From an uncultured Bacteroidales bacterium (lineage in GTDB: Bacteria; Bacteroidota; Bacteroidia; Bacteroidales; Paludibacteraceae), in NCBI GenBank assembly GCA_946414805.1, contig CAMKPZ010000002.1, forward strand, positions 124,001 through 188,000: a DNA stretch of 64,000 nucleotides. Reading direction: 5' to 3'. Shown piece after piece: positions 40,988 through 50,432 of the stretch (positions within the stretch are counted from its first letter, which is position 1; each line of letters begins with the position of its first letter). The position numbers and the translations under genes are program-made. Below the pieces are notes generated by a model, which searched no databases, was not told where the DNA came from, and saw nothing but the letters and a program-made list of their open reading frames with translations.

Positions 40988-41018
40988 TTGCATATGTCAA
41001 AAAAAAGCAGTAAATTTG
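40988..41018 (+). promoter_or_regulatory. Fumarase promoter (divergent)
   Basis: TTGCATATGTC, 20-bp spacer after TTG, TAAATTTG (41011-41018). Confidence 0.82.
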
Positions 41019-41071
41019 CACCCGCAAATTATGGGCGCTAAAAATAGCAATTAAAATATACACAAATACCT

Positions 41072-42712
41072 ATGGAATTTAAGTATGCACCTATGTTTCA
41101 ACTCGGCAAGGATGAGACCGAGTACTATCTGCTGACGAAGGACTATGTATCTGTCAGCGAGTTTGAGGGACACGAGATTTTGAAAGTGCAGCCGGAGGCG
41201 CTGACAATGATGGCCCAACAGGCTTTTCATGATGTCAGTTTCATGCTGAGAAGATCTCATAATGAGCAGGTTGCGAAGATCTTGCGTGATCCGGAGGCGA
41301 GTGCGAACGACAAATATGTAGCACTAACATTCCTGCGTAACGCGGAGGTGGCCTGCAAGGGTCAGTTGCCGCTCTGCCAGGACACCGGTACGGCGATCAT
41401 CCATGGCGAGAAAGGCCAGCAGGTGTGGACGGGATTTGAGGACGAGGAGGCATTGAGCCGCGGTGTCTTCAACACGTATACGGAGTGCAATCTGCGTTAC
41501 AGCCAGAATGCGCCGCTGAACATGTACGACGAGGTGAACACCAAATGCAACCTGCCGGCGCAGATCGATATCGAGGCTACGCATGGCGCGGAGTATCGTT
41601 TCCTGTGTGTGACCAAAGGTGGCGGTAGTGCCAACAAAACCTATCTTTATCAGGAGACCAAGGCACGTATCCAGAACCGTGGTACGTTGATTCCATTCCT
41701 GGTGGAAAAAATGAAGAGTCTGGGCACAGCCGCTTGTCCTCCGTACCATATTGCGATTGTTATTGGCGGTACCAGCGCGGAAAAGAACCTGCTGACGGTG
41801 AAACTTGCTTCCACCCATTACTATGATTCGCTGCCTACCACGGGCGATGAGACAGGACGCGCATTCCGCGATGTAGAGCTGGAGAAGGAGTTGCTACAAG
41901 AGGCTTATAAGATCGGTCTGGGTGCACAGTTCGGCGGCAAATACATGGCACACGATGTGCGTGTGGTTCGTCTGCCGCGTCACGGAGCCAGTTGCCCGAT
42001 CGGTCTGGGCGTGAGCTGTTCGGCGGACCGAAATATCAAATGCAAGATCAATAAGGACGGTATCTGGATTGAGAAACTGGATAACAACCCGGCATCGTTG
42101 ATTCCGGCGGAACTCCGTCAAGCCGGAGAGGGCGATGCGGTACGTGTTGACCTGAACCAGCCGATGAAGGATGTGTGCGCAATCTTGACAAAATATCCGA
42201 TTGGTACCCGTTTGAGTCTGAACGGCACGATTATTGTGGGTCGTGACATCGCGCATGCAAAGATCAAGGCCCGCTTGGATGCAGGCGAAGCGATGCCGGA
42301 ATATCTGAAGAACCATCCGATCTATTATGCCGGCCCGGCCAAGACTCCGGCAGGCATGGCTTGCGGTTCGATGGGACCGACGACGGCCGGTCGTATGGAT
42401 CCGTATGTGGATGAATTCCAGGATCACGGAGGTTCGCTCATTATGCTTGCCAAGGGTAACCGCTCGATTGATGTGACCAACGCATGTCAGAAGCACGGAG
42501 GTTTCTATCTGGGTTCGATCGGTGGTCCGGCTGCTATTCTGGCACAGAATAATATCAAGTCGATCGAGTGCGTAGAATATCCCGAACTGGGTATGGAAGC
42601 GATCTGGAAGATCGAAGTGGAAAATTTCCCTGCTTTCATCCTGGTGGACGACAAGGGCAATGACTTTTTCAAGCAGCTCAAGCCCTGTGAAGGATGCACT
42701 ATTATGAAATGA
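41072..42712 (+). CDS. fumB: Class I (Fe-S) fumarate hydratase
   Basis: 546 residues, the fused alpha+beta form. The first cluster-Cys block is [31 protein letters not shown] and [19 protein letters not shown] follow, and the C-terminal part has [20 protein letters not shown] and [14 protein letters not shown]. It interconverts fumarate and malate with an oxygen-sensitive [4Fe-4S] cluster, which fits an anaerobe making succinate. It has its own promoter with a leader of about 50 bases. The TGA stop runs into a short AATT-word array. Confidence 0.95.
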   Translation: MEFKYAPMFQLGKDETEYYLLTKDYVSVSEFEGHEILKVQPEALTMMAQQAFHDVSFMLRRSHNEQVAKILRDPEASANDKYVALTFLRNAEVACKGQLPLCQDTGTAIIHGEKGQQVWTGFEDEEALSRGVFNTYTECNLRYSQNAPLNMYDEVNTKCNLPAQIDIEATHGAEYRFLCVTKGGGSANKTYLYQETKARIQNRGTLIPFLVEKMKSLGTAACPPYHIAIVIGGTSAEKNLLTVKLASTHYYDSLPTTGDETGRAFRDVELEKELLQEAYKIGLGAQFGGKYMAHDVRVVRLPRHGASCPIGLGVSCSADRNIKCKINKDGIWIEKLDNNPASLIPAELRQAGEGDAVRVDLNQPMKDVCAILTKYPIGTRLSLNGTIIVGRDIAHAKIKARLDAGEAMPEYLKNHPIYYAGPAKTPAGMACGSMGPTTAGRMDPYVDEFQDHGGSLIMLAKGNRSIDVTNACQKHGGFYLGSIGGPAAILAQNNIKSIECVEYPELGMEAIWKIEVENFPAFILVDDKGNDFFKQLKPCEGCTIMK

Positions 42713-42732
42713 GAAATTAGAATTACAAATTG
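42713..42732 (+). repeat. Short AAATTRGA/AAATTG words at fumarase-M23 junction
   Basis: GAAATTAG, AATTAC, AAATTGG in tandem; the terminal TTG is the start codon of the next gene. Confidence 0.5.
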
Positions 42733-43539
42733 GCAGACAAACGACGTAAATATAGGCTGGCTATGCTGGACGACACCACGCTTCGCGAGGTGTTCCATTT
42801 CCGCGTGAGCCTATTGGGCGCTATCAGTTTTATCACCCTGTCGATCTTAGTGATCATTATTCTGCTCTCCGTGCTGATCGTATATACTCCGCTGCGGAAT
42901 ATTCTGCCCGGGTACAGCGCGAGTCTGCGTGAACAGCTGGTGGATGAGTCGGCGAGGGTGGACTCGCTGCAAGCTGATCTGCGTATCCAACGCCAATATC
43001 TGGATATGATCAAAGGGGTAGTAGCCGGAGATATCGAGACGGACAGTGTACAGAGTCTGGATTCGATGCAGCGCGTGGAGAAAGCGAAGATAACCGTATC
43101 CTCCAGCGAAGCGACGGAGGCGTTTATCTCGCAGTATGAGCAGAAAGAACGCGATATGCTGCTGCTCTTTGATAACACCACGGTGCGTTCCGCCCGTCAG
43201 TACCAGCGTCCGGTGCGCGGTGTACCGGTGCGTTCGGCCCTGCCAGACCAACGCGTATATAGCGTAGCGGTCCGGGTGGCGAAGAGCGAACCGGTGATGG
43301 CTATCACGCGTGGTACGCTGGTGTCGATTGACCACTTGGCAGATAACACGTTCGCGCTTACATTACAGCACGGCGGAATTACATCGATATACCGCCATGT
43401 GGGGCATGTGCTGAAGACGCAAGGAACTACCGTTGAGGCAGGCGAATCAATCGGTATGATGGACGGTGAACATGACCTGGAAGTCGAGATCTGGGATGCG
43501 GGGCAGTTTGTGAACCCCGAGGAGGTGATTGTATGGTAA
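42730..43539 (+). CDS. M23-like (LytM fold) membrane protein, probably inactive
   Basis: 269 residues from TTG; a TAG lies four codons upstream in frame. One membrane segment (about 29-52), a coiled stalk (about 70-100), and a C-terminal LytM-like domain. In it, SIYRHVGHVL keeps the first His of the HxH pair, but the distal motif reads EHDLEVEIWD instead of xHLHFEIW and the HxxxD zinc site is missing. So it probably does not cut peptidoglycan; such degenerate LytM proteins often act as activators or scaffolds. Overlaps dxr by seven bases. Confidence 0.72.
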   Translation: MADKRRKYRLAMLDDTTLREVFHFRVSLLGAISFITLSILVIIILLSVLIVYTPLRNILPGYSASLREQLVDESARVDSLQADLRIQRQYLDMIKGVVAGDIETDSVQSLDSMQRVEKAKITVSSSEATEAFISQYEQKERDMLLLFDNTTVRSARQYQRPVRGVPVRSALPDQRVYSVAVRVAKSEPVMAITRGTLVSIDHLADNTFALTLQHGGITSIYRHVGHVLKTQGTTVEAGESIGMMDGEHDLEVEIWDAGQFVNPEEVIVW

Positions 43540-44684
43540 AACAACTCTGTATATTAGGATCAACGGGCTCGATAGGCACCCAGACGCTGGATGTGGTGCG
43601 TGCCAATCCCGACCGCTATAGCGTATACGCGCTGTGTGCGCACCGGAGCGTAGATAAGTTGATCGGGCAGGCGCGGGCGTTTCGTCCCGAGGTGGTGTGT
43701 ATCGCCGACGAGAGTCTGTATGAGCCCCTGCGCGAGGCACTATCGGATCTGCCGATCAAGGTGTGGGCAGGAGCCGATGCTATCGCTCAGGTGGTGACAA
43801 TGCCAAGCATTGATATCGTGGTAGCAGCGATGGTCGGTTACGCAGGGCTGCGGCCGACGATGGAGGCTATCAAAGCCGGAAAGACGATTGCTCTGGCGAA
43901 CAAAGAGACGCTTGTAGTAGCCGGTGAGATTATCTGCGAACTGGCGCAGAAACACCACGCGCCGATTCTGCCGGTGGATAGCGAACACAGCGCAATATTC
44001 CAGTCGCTGGCAGGTGAGGATAAAAACGAGATAGAGAAAATACTGCTCACAGCCAGCGGCGGACCATTCCGCACCTTTACACGCGAACAGATGCAAACCG
44101 TCACGGCGACCGAGGCGCTTAGGCATCCTAACTGGGAGATGGGCGCGAAGATCACCATTGATTCGGCTTCAATGATCAACAAGGGCTTTGAGGTGATCGA
44201 AGCAAAATGGCTATTCGGCGTGCCGGTGGAGAAGATCCAAGTGCTGATCCATCCGCAGTCAATCGTTCATTCGGCAGTGCAGTTTGCAGACGGAGCGATC
44301 AAGGCACAACTCGGGGCACCGGATATGCGACTGCCGATCCAGTACGCCCTCTCTTATCCCGAACGCCTGCAGAGCGATTTTCCCCGAGCAGACCTTTTTG
44401 AGATAGGTCATCTCACGTTCGAGCAACCCGATCCGGCCAAGTTCCCGAATCTGAGTCTGGCATATGAGGCTACGCGGCGCGGAGGTAATATCCCCTGTGT
44501 GCTGAATGCCGCTAACGAGGTGGTGAACCTCGCTTTCCGCGAGGGTCGATGCCGGTTCTTCCAAATGTCGGAGATCATTGAGCAGACGATGGCGAAGGCT
44601 GATTTTATCGCCCGTCCCACCTACGACGATTATGTGGCTACGGACGCTGCTGCCCGCCGCATAGCAGAATCATTTATTCATTAA
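43533..44684 (+). CDS. dxr: 1-deoxy-D-xylulose-5-phosphate reductoisomerase
   Basis: 383 residues. NADPH-binding LGSTGSIGTQTLDVV, ALANKETLVVAG, LPVDSEHSAIFQ, ASGGPF, HPNWEMGAKITIDSASMINKG (read in two parts) and HPQSIVHS are all present. It makes MEP, the committed step of the non-mevalonate isoprenoid route that feeds undecaprenyl phosphate. Immediately upstream of rseP, a common pairing in Bacteroidota. Confidence 0.95.
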   Translation: MVKQLCILGSTGSIGTQTLDVVRANPDRYSVYALCAHRSVDKLIGQARAFRPEVVCIADESLYEPLREALSDLPIKVWAGADAIAQVVTMPSIDIVVAAMVGYAGLRPTMEAIKAGKTIALANKETLVVAGEIICELAQKHHAPILPVDSEHSAIFQSLAGEDKNEIEKILLTASGGPFRTFTREQMQTVTATEALRHPNWEMGAKITIDSASMINKGFEVIEAKWLFGVPVEKIQVLIHPQSIVHSAVQFADGAIKAQLGAPDMRLPIQYALSYPERLQSDFPRADLFEIGHLTFEQPDPAKFPNLSLAYEATRRGGNIPCVLNAANEVVNLAFREGRCRFFQMSEIIEQTMAKADFIARPTYDDYVATDAAARRIAESFIH

Positions 44685-44696
44685 TTCATTTGTATA

Positions 44697-46121
44697 ATGA
44701 CACAAGCAATTCAATTGATATTAGCGCTCTCCTTTCTGGTGGTGATCCATGAGTTGGGCCATTTCGCATTCGCACGTATCTTCCGTGTGCGTGTGGAGAA
44801 ATTCTATATGTTCTTCAACCCGTGGATGAGTCTGGTGCGCGCGAAGAAATTCGACGGCAAATGGCATGTTAAGTTCTTTGCTCCAAACGAAGACGAGGAA
44901 TGGGCCCAACATCCGGATAACACGGAGTGGGGTATCGGCTGGCTGCCTTTCGGCGGTTACTGCGCGATTGGCGGTATGGTGGATGAGACGCATAAGACGG
45001 AGGATCTGGGGGCAGAGCCCCAGCCATGGGAGTTCCGCTCCAAACCGGCATGGCAGCGTCTGCTGATCATTCTGGGTGGTATTCTGGTCAATTTCGTAGG
45101 AGCACTCGTGATCTATAGCATGCTTCTCTGGCAGTGGGGTCAGGACACCTTGCCGCTGAAGAATATCACCTCCGGATTCTACTATTCGGAGCTCATGCTG
45201 CAAGAAGGATTTGAGCAGCAGGACCGTATTCTGACGATTGACGGAGAAGAGCCGGAGGATCTGTCCGAAGTGGTGGAGAGGCTGATTATCGAGGGTAAGA
45301 AAGAAGTGGTGGTGCTGCGCGGCACGGACACCCTTGGGCTGACGATGTCCGACGATCTGGGAAATCGCTATCTGGCGCGGCAAAATGCTTTCGACAAGGA
45401 GGAGCGCGAAAAGAAACGCGCTGACAAGAACTATACCAAGCGCCATTTTGTGCTGCTTTCTTATTGGGTGCCTTGTGCTATTGACACGGTACTTCCGAAC
45501 GAGGCGGCAGACCTCGCAGGGATCCGCAAAGGCGACAGCATTGTGGCAATAGGCGGTGTGCCCACGCCCTGCAACGAGTTAATGCGTCAGGAACTGCTCA
45601 AACATGCCTGCGACTCTGTAGCTATTGATTTCTACCGGTCCGGCGAGAGGATGTCTGCGATGGCGTTTATCGGAGATCAGGGTACGATAGGAGTAGCGCC
45701 GAAGATCCATTTTGAACTGGATCATACTGATTATACTTTCTTGGAGTCCATTCCGGCAGGTATTCAGTATGGGTGGGGCATATTAGCCATGTATGTGAAA
45801 CAGTTCCGTCTTGTCTTCTCGAAAGAAGGCGCGCAGTCCCTTGGCGGTTTTGGCGCTATCGGAAGTATGTTCCCCAAGCAATGGAGCTGGTATGATTTCT
45901 GGCATATGACCGCATTCCTCAGCATCGCTTTGGCCTTCATGAATTTCCTGCCTATCCCTGCGTTGGACGGCGGATATATACTCTTCCTTCTGGTGGAGAT
46001 CATTACTCGCCGCAAACCCAGCGATAAGTTCCTGGAGCGGGCCAATGAGATTGGCTTCTGGTTGTTGCTGGCGCTTCTGATCTTCGCGAACGGCAATGAT
46101 ATATTGAAACTATTCTTCTAA
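44697..46121 (+). CDS. rseP: Site-2 intramembrane metalloprotease RseP
   Basis: 474 residues. Zinc motif HELGH at 18-22 in the first membrane helix, C-terminal NFLPIPALDGGYILF with the third ligand Asp, and PDZ-like segments between (LPNEAADLAGIRKGDSIVAI). It cuts transmembrane anti-sigma factors or signal-peptide remnants. The insert of charged residues (EREKKRADKNYTKRH) is usual in Bacteroidota homologues. Follows dxr by 12 bp. Confidence 0.93.
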   Translation: MTQAIQLILALSFLVVIHELGHFAFARIFRVRVEKFYMFFNPWMSLVRAKKFDGKWHVKFFAPNEDEEWAQHPDNTEWGIGWLPFGGYCAIGGMVDETHKTEDLGAEPQPWEFRSKPAWQRLLIILGGILVNFVGALVIYSMLLWQWGQDTLPLKNITSGFYYSELMLQEGFEQQDRILTIDGEEPEDLSEVVERLIIEGKKEVVVLRGTDTLGLTMSDDLGNRYLARQNAFDKEEREKKRADKNYTKRHFVLLSYWVPCAIDTVLPNEAADLAGIRKGDSIVAIGGVPTPCNELMRQELLKHACDSVAIDFYRSGERMSAMAFIGDQGTIGVAPKIHFELDHTDYTFLESIPAGIQYGWGILAMYVKQFRLVFSKEGAQSLGGFGAIGSMFPKQWSWYDFWHMTAFLSIALAFMNFLPIPALDGGYILFLLVEIITRRKPSDKFLERANEIGFWLLLALLIFANGNDILKLFF

Positions 46122-46133
46122 AATATACAGCAA

Positions 46134-46667
46134 ATGGCAAACGAGCAAAACCCCGATTATTTCGTGCATGAGTCGTCGTATGTGGACAAAGGATGCACGA
46201 TCGGTAAAGGAACCAAGATATGGCATTTCAGTCATATCATGAGTGGTTGTACGATAGGCGAGAATTGCAATATAGGTCAGAATGTGGTCATCTCTCCGGA
46301 TGTGGTGTTGGGACGCAATTGTAAGATACAAAATAATGTCTCGGTGTATACCGGTGTGCGATGCGAGGACGATGTGTTCTTGGGACCGTCCATGGTTTTC
46401 ACGAACGTGATCAATCCCCGCGCGGCTGTAAGCCGCAAGGACGAATACCGCGAGACGGTGATCAAGCGGGGCGCGTCGGTAGGCGCCAATGCTACGATTG
46501 TATGCGGTCATACACTGGGCGAGTACTGCCTCATAGGGGCGGGATCGGTAGTAACCAAAGATGTACCGGCGTATGCGCTCATGGTAGGCAACCCCGCACG
46601 GCAGAGAGGGTGGGTGAATGCCCACGGCGATAAATGCGCTTCGTTAGAGGAGGCTATGAAGGAATGA
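46134..46667 (+). CDS. Hexapeptide-repeat acyltransferase (WlbB/WbpD-like)
   Basis: 177 residues, almost wholly left-handed beta-helix hexads ([20 protein letters not shown], continuing [12 protein letters not shown]). The end [20 protein letters not shown] is typical of sugar N-acetyltransferases. The pattern [20 protein letters not shown] with NVINPRA is close to WbpD/WlbB, which acetylate UDP-3-amino sugars for surface polysaccharide. No other sugar-nucleotide gene is nearby, so substrate is inference. Confidence 0.78.
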   Translation: MANEQNPDYFVHESSYVDKGCTIGKGTKIWHFSHIMSGCTIGENCNIGQNVVISPDVVLGRNCKIQNNVSVYTGVRCEDDVFLGPSMVFTNVINPRAAVSRKDEYRETVIKRGASVGANATIVCGHTLGEYCLIGAGSVVTKDVPAYALMVGNPARQRGWVNAHGDKCASLEEAMKE

Positions 46668-46699
46668 CCGATTGTTGAATAAAAAGACATAATGAAAAG

Positions 46700-47152
46700 A
46701 TGATACAACGTATTCAAACGATTTATTTACTGCTGATTGTGGCGCTTGGAACAGCGCTGGTATGGCTGCCAGTGGTGGAGTTCGTTTCTCCTGCAGAGGC
46801 AGCAGAGTTACAGATATGGGATATGAGCGCATTCGGCGGTGCTCCTCTGCAAGGCAGTTGGGGGCTGGCGGTAGCTACTGTTCTCATTCCACTGCTGGCT
46901 TTGATCGATATTTTTCTCTATAAGAAACGTATTCTTCAGGCGCGTCTGAATGTGTTCACGGCATTGTTGTGTCTAGGCTATTACGGCGTGCTTGCGATCT
47001 ATATATGGCAGGCAAAGATGGGTCTCTCCGCCGATTGGCATATTTTACCATGGGCTTCTTTTCCTGCGGTCTGCTTTGTGCTCACCTTGATGGCTACGCG
47101 CCGAATACTTCAGGATGAAGCACTTGTACGCGCCGCAGACAGAATACGGTAA
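46700..47152 (+). CDS. DUF4293 membrane protein
   Basis: 150 residues with four membrane segments (about 5-22, 52-72, 78-98, 108-130). The opening MIQRIQTIYLLLIVALGTAL is the recognisable DUF4293 start. Function unknown; the family appears confined to Bacteroidota. Confidence 0.8.
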   Translation: MIQRIQTIYLLLIVALGTALVWLPVVEFVSPAEAAELQIWDMSAFGGAPLQGSWGLAVATVLIPLLALIDIFLYKKRILQARLNVFTALLCLGYYGVLAIYIWQAKMGLSADWHILPWASFPAVCFVLTLMATRRILQDEALVRAADRIR

Positions 47153-47198
47153 GCAGCCCTGAGACAAATATCCAACGACTAAATTACAGAATCCTGCC

Positions 47199-48194
47199 AT
47201 GTTATTATTACAAACAGTTACAGCAGAAGAGATACAGCAAAAGATGGTTCCGCCGGATTCGATCCGTGCCGGCGCACAACAGATGATAGAATATGCCAAG
47301 ACAGATCCTGAAGGATTCTGGAAAACCGTGTTGGACTCCATGACCCAATTCGGTTTGAAGGTTCTGGCAGCCCTGTTGATATATATCATAGGCTACTGGC
47401 TCATCGGCGTGGTGAAGAAAGCCTTGCAGCGTATGTTCGCAAGACGTAAGACCGAGCCGACACTGGCATCTTTTATCTCCTCCTTTGTCTCAATCTCCAT
47501 GACCGTGATGCTCATCATTCTGACTGTGGGTACATTGGGCGTGGACACTACTGCGCTCGCCGCTCTGTTAGCCGCCGGAGGTATGGCTATCGGTATGGCT
47601 CTTTCCGGCACAGTGCAGAACTTCGCCGGAGGCCTCATGATTCTTGCTTTCAAACCTTTCAAAGCCGGTGATTTCATTGAGGCTCAAGGGTATAAAGGCA
47701 CAGTGGTAGAGGTGAATATCACGGCAACAAAGATTCTAACTACAGACAACAGAGTGGTGATTCTGCCTAACGGAGCGCTTTCTAACGGCACAATAGACAA
47801 TTATTCCGGCCGTCCCCTGAGACGCGTGGATTGGACTGTGAGTGTGTCTTACGGAGTGGAAGCCGATGCCTGCAAGAAGGCCATCCTCGCTATTGTGGAT
47901 AGCGACAAACGGGTTTTACAGGCGGATACGGACATGGATGCATTATACAAAGAGATGAATGTGTCGGCATTTCAGTTGTCATCACTCAATTTCAAGATGA
48001 ATGCTATTCCAGCACCTTTTGTGGCACTCAGTTCACTTAATGCTAATGACATCACTTTTGTTGTCCGCGCGTGGGTAAAGGCATCCGATTACTGGGATGT
48101 GTTCTTTGCCCTCCAGGAGCGGTTCTATACCGAACTTCCGCCGCAAGGATTCACTTTCGCATATCCCCACGTGGATGTCACTATGGTGTCATAA
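47199..48194 (+). CDS. Small-conductance mechanosensitive channel (MscS family)
   Basis: 331 residues. Three N-proximal membrane segments (about 47-68, 88-112, 115-142). The pore helix is Gly/Ala-rich (AALLAAGGMAIGMALSGTVQ) and is followed by NFAGGLMILAFKPFKAGDFI, the MscS signature. The cytoplasmic beta domain has VVILPNGALSNGTIDNYS. It opens under membrane tension to release solutes. The short N-terminal region before the first helix is hydrophilic. Confidence 0.93.
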   Translation: MLLLQTVTAEEIQQKMVPPDSIRAGAQQMIEYAKTDPEGFWKTVLDSMTQFGLKVLAALLIYIIGYWLIGVVKKALQRMFARRKTEPTLASFISSFVSISMTVMLIILTVGTLGVDTTALAALLAAGGMAIGMALSGTVQNFAGGLMILAFKPFKAGDFIEAQGYKGTVVEVNITATKILTTDNRVVILPNGALSNGTIDNYSGRPLRRVDWTVSVSYGVEADACKKAILAIVDSDKRVLQADTDMDALYKEMNVSAFQLSSLNFKMNAIPAPFVALSSLNANDITFVVRAWVKASDYWDVFFALQERFYTELPPQGFTFAYPHVDVTMVS

Positions 48195-48215
48195 CATACC
48201 CATCAAGAACGTAAA

Positions 48216-49286
48216 GTGGAATCGTTATTAGGAAAAACATTGACGGGACTACAGGAGGTCGCGCTTAGCGTCGGCTTGCCTAAGTTCGCCGGCAAACAAC
48301 TTGCTCAGTGGCTTTACGTACGGCGTGTGAGTTCGTTTGACGAAATGACGAATATCTCGCTCAAAGGACGCGAGGCGCTTCAGACACGTTATACGATAGG
48401 GAGGTCGGTGCCGGCACGCGAGGTGGTCAGCGTGGATGGTACACGTAAATACCTCTTTGAAGTATCCGGTCTCCAATCGCCGGTCTCAGATTCTCAATCT
48501 GCTTTTGTCGAGGCAGTATATATCCCGGAGGATGACCGTGCCACGCTCTGCGTATCTACCCAAGCAGGGTGTAAGATGGGTTGCCGGTTTTGTATGACCG
48601 GCACGCTGGGTTTCCATGGTCACCTTACCGCTGCCGATATTCTCAATCAGATCTTCTCGATCGACCTCTTGGCGCAGACTGCCGAGCGCAATCCGCTCTC
48701 AAATATTGTTTTCATGGGAGAAGGTGAGCCGATGGACAATCTGGACGAAGTGCTGCGGGCGTTGGAGATAATGACTGCCCCTTATGGACCTGCTTGGTCG
48801 CCCAAACGCATTACAGTCTCTACCGTAGGCATTCCTGCCATGAGGAGGTTTATAGAAGAGAGTGAGTGCCATCTGGCGGTTTCCCTGCATAATCCCTTTG
48901 CGTCCGAGCGTGTGCAGATCATGCCTGCGGAAAAGATCATGTCTATTACGGAGGTGGTGAATCTGCTAAAGCGCTACGACTGGTCTCACCAGCGCCGCGT
49001 TAGCTTTGAATATATCTGCTGGGCAGGGCAGAATGATAGTCCTCGTCATGCAAAGGAACTATTGCGATTGCTGCGCGGATTGCCTTGCCGGATCAATCTC
49101 ATTCGTTTTCACGCCGGTGTGGAGGATATTAAATCCGACCGTCATTTCCCTTCTTCGGATGAGCGGCAAATGGAGTGGTTCCGCGATTATCTCACGGCTA
49201 ACGGACTTACTACCACGATCCGCCGTTCACGCGGAGAAGATATTCTTGCGGCGTGTGGAATGCTCGTCAATGCACTTTCGCGCTGA
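48216..49286 (+). CDS. rlmN: 23S rRNA/tRNA (adenine-C2)-methyltransferase RlmN
   Basis: 356 residues from a GTG start. Radical-SAM CxxxCxxC in CKMGCRFCMTG; NIVFMGEGEPMDN; the C-terminal catalytic Cys in DILAACGML, used with a second Cys for the mixed-disulfide mechanism. It methylates A2503 of 23S rRNA and A37 of some tRNAs. The FEVSGLQSPVSDSQSAFVEA stretch has an extra polar loop compared with short homologues. Ends five bases from the convergent LytTR gene. Confidence 0.94.
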   Translation: MESLLGKTLTGLQEVALSVGLPKFAGKQLAQWLYVRRVSSFDEMTNISLKGREALQTRYTIGRSVPAREVVSVDGTRKYLFEVSGLQSPVSDSQSAFVEAVYIPEDDRATLCVSTQAGCKMGCRFCMTGTLGFHGHLTAADILNQIFSIDLLAQTAERNPLSNIVFMGEGEPMDNLDEVLRALEIMTAPYGPAWSPKRITVSTVGIPAMRRFIEESECHLAVSLHNPFASERVQIMPAEKIMSITEVVNLLKRYDWSHQRRVSFEYICWAGQNDSPRHAKELLRLLRGLPCRINLIRFHAGVEDIKSDRHFPSSDERQMEWFRDYLTANGLTTTIRRSRGEDILAACGMLVNALSR

Positions 49287-49291
49287 CCTGC

Positions 49292-50086
49292 TTACAGCAT
49301 TTTGCTTAACTCTTCGTAGTATTTGGGAGAAACAGGAACGGGTCTGCTTCCTGTTATATCTAACTCGGCTTGTATCATTCCTTCCTTATCCCGCCGAAGC
49401 ACCGTCACGTGGCGCGGATTGACGAAATACGAACGCTGGCATCGGATAATGCCGTGCTTCTCCATCAGGTCTTCTATTCCTCTCATCGATTGGCGGAGCG
49501 AGTACTCTTTAGGACGCTCCCCCTCCATGTAATGGATAGACACATAGTTTTCCTGCGCCTCAATATAGAGAATGACATCGTGGGCAATCACCAGTTTCAA
49601 CCGGCCGGTAGTGTCGGTGAAACGCACCAGATCTTCCTCCGCTGATTCTTTTTCGTCAGGACGAAGGTGGGCGAAGAACAGAGCAAACAGAATATACGCG
49701 TATGGAAGGATCAAGAACGAGATACGCAGGCAATGACCAAACGCCGTGAAATAACCGTAATTGCCCCATACCAGCGCCATATACAATGCCGCGAAGGCAG
49801 AGAATACCACTACTTCCATGAACGACCAAATGGAGTACTGCCACCATGTGAGTCCCCCGTGATGGCGAACGGCTATCATCGGGATCCGTGATCCGCACAG
49901 CACTCCGATCAGTATGCAGGTAAGCATCAGCGAGTTAAATACCTCCCTCTCTTTTCCCCCTCCGAGAAAATGGATCATCCATCCGCTGTCATATATCAGG
50001 ATAAATCCCAGAAAGAATGCCGGCAGCACGAGAATGTGCGTCAATAGCGCCGGTGTAGATACTAATGAATTCGGAATTTTAGCCAT
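49292..50086 (-). CDS. Membrane-bound LytTR-domain transcription regulator
   Basis: 264 residues. Four membrane segments (about 13-35, 45-65, 80-100, 115-140), a charged linker, and a C-terminal LytTR DNA-binding domain (about 165-262). The domain shows DVILYIEAQENYVSIHYMEG and MEKHGIIRCQRSYFVNPRHV. There is no receiver domain, so the membrane part must sense or anchor. Three direct repeats (TTTCGTCAC type) 20-21 bp apart precede the gene and are good candidates for its own binding sites. Confidence 0.85.
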   Translation of the reverse strand: MAKIPNSLVSTPALLTHILVLPAFFLGFILIYDSGWMIHFLGGGKEREVFNSLMLTCILIGVLCGSRIPMIAVRHHGGLTWWQYSIWSFMEVVVFSAFAALYMALVWGNYGYFTAFGHCLRISFLILPYAYILFALFFAHLRPDEKESAEEDLVRFTDTTGRLKLVIAHDVILYIEAQENYVSIHYMEGERPKEYSLRQSMRGIEDLMEKHGIIRCQRSYFVNPRHVTVLRRDKEGMIQAELDITGSRPVPVSPKYYEELSKML

Positions 50087-50130
50087 ATTTAGTCTATTTT
50101 AAAAGTGTGACAAATCGTATATTCTACTTT

Positions 50131-50180
50131 TTTCGTCACTATATTTGCGATTTAGTCATCTTTTGAACCACTTTCGTCAC
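50131..50180 (+). promoter_or_regulatory. Three LytTR-type direct repeats
   Basis: TTTCGTCAC at 50131-50139, TTTAGTCAT at 50151-50159 and TTTCGTCAC at 50172-50180, i.e. 20 and 21 bp apart. LytTR proteins typically bind 9-bp direct repeats at about 21-bp period. Confidence 0.6.
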
Positions 50181-50206
50181 AATTATTCGTCCCTAATCAC
50201 ATTTAC

Positions 50207-50237
50207 TTGCCCATCCGGTGAAATAGCAGTAATTTTG
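50207..50237 (+). promoter_or_regulatory. Promoter before the small ORF and SGNH-like gene
   Basis: TTG (50207-50209), 20 bp, TAATTTTG (50230-50237). Confidence 0.78.
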
Positions 50238-50285
50238 CACCGTCAATCAAAATAAAATTGTATAATCATTTAAAATTAATTGCAT

Positions 50286-50381
50286 ATGAAAACTGTAAAA
50301 CGAATCGGATTTGACCTTTTGGTCGCTCTCTATTGCCTACAGTTACCGGCAGTAATTGCTTATTTAATATCTAATCTCTAA
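50286..50381 (+). CDS. Possible 31-residue hydrophobic peptide
   Basis: ATG-initiated frame of 31 codons: basic N-terminus (MKTVKRIGFD) and a hydrophobic helix (LLVALYCLQLPAVIAYLI). It lies about 38 bp after the likely transcription start and 51 bp before the next gene. Could be a small membrane protein or leader peptide. Evidence is only position and composition. Confidence 0.35.
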   Translation: MKTVKRIGFDLLVALYCLQLPAVIAYLISNL

Positions 50382-50432
50382 TGATAATTTCTGATTATTA
50401 ACCGATATATCATTATCTAAATCTTTATAGTT

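Larger units (their letters stand above)
50087..50432. other. 346-bp divergent regulatory region
   Basis: Contains LytTR-like direct repeats, a plus-strand promoter and a possible 31-codon gene. Remaining sequence is AT-rich with no further feature seen. Confidence 0.7.
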
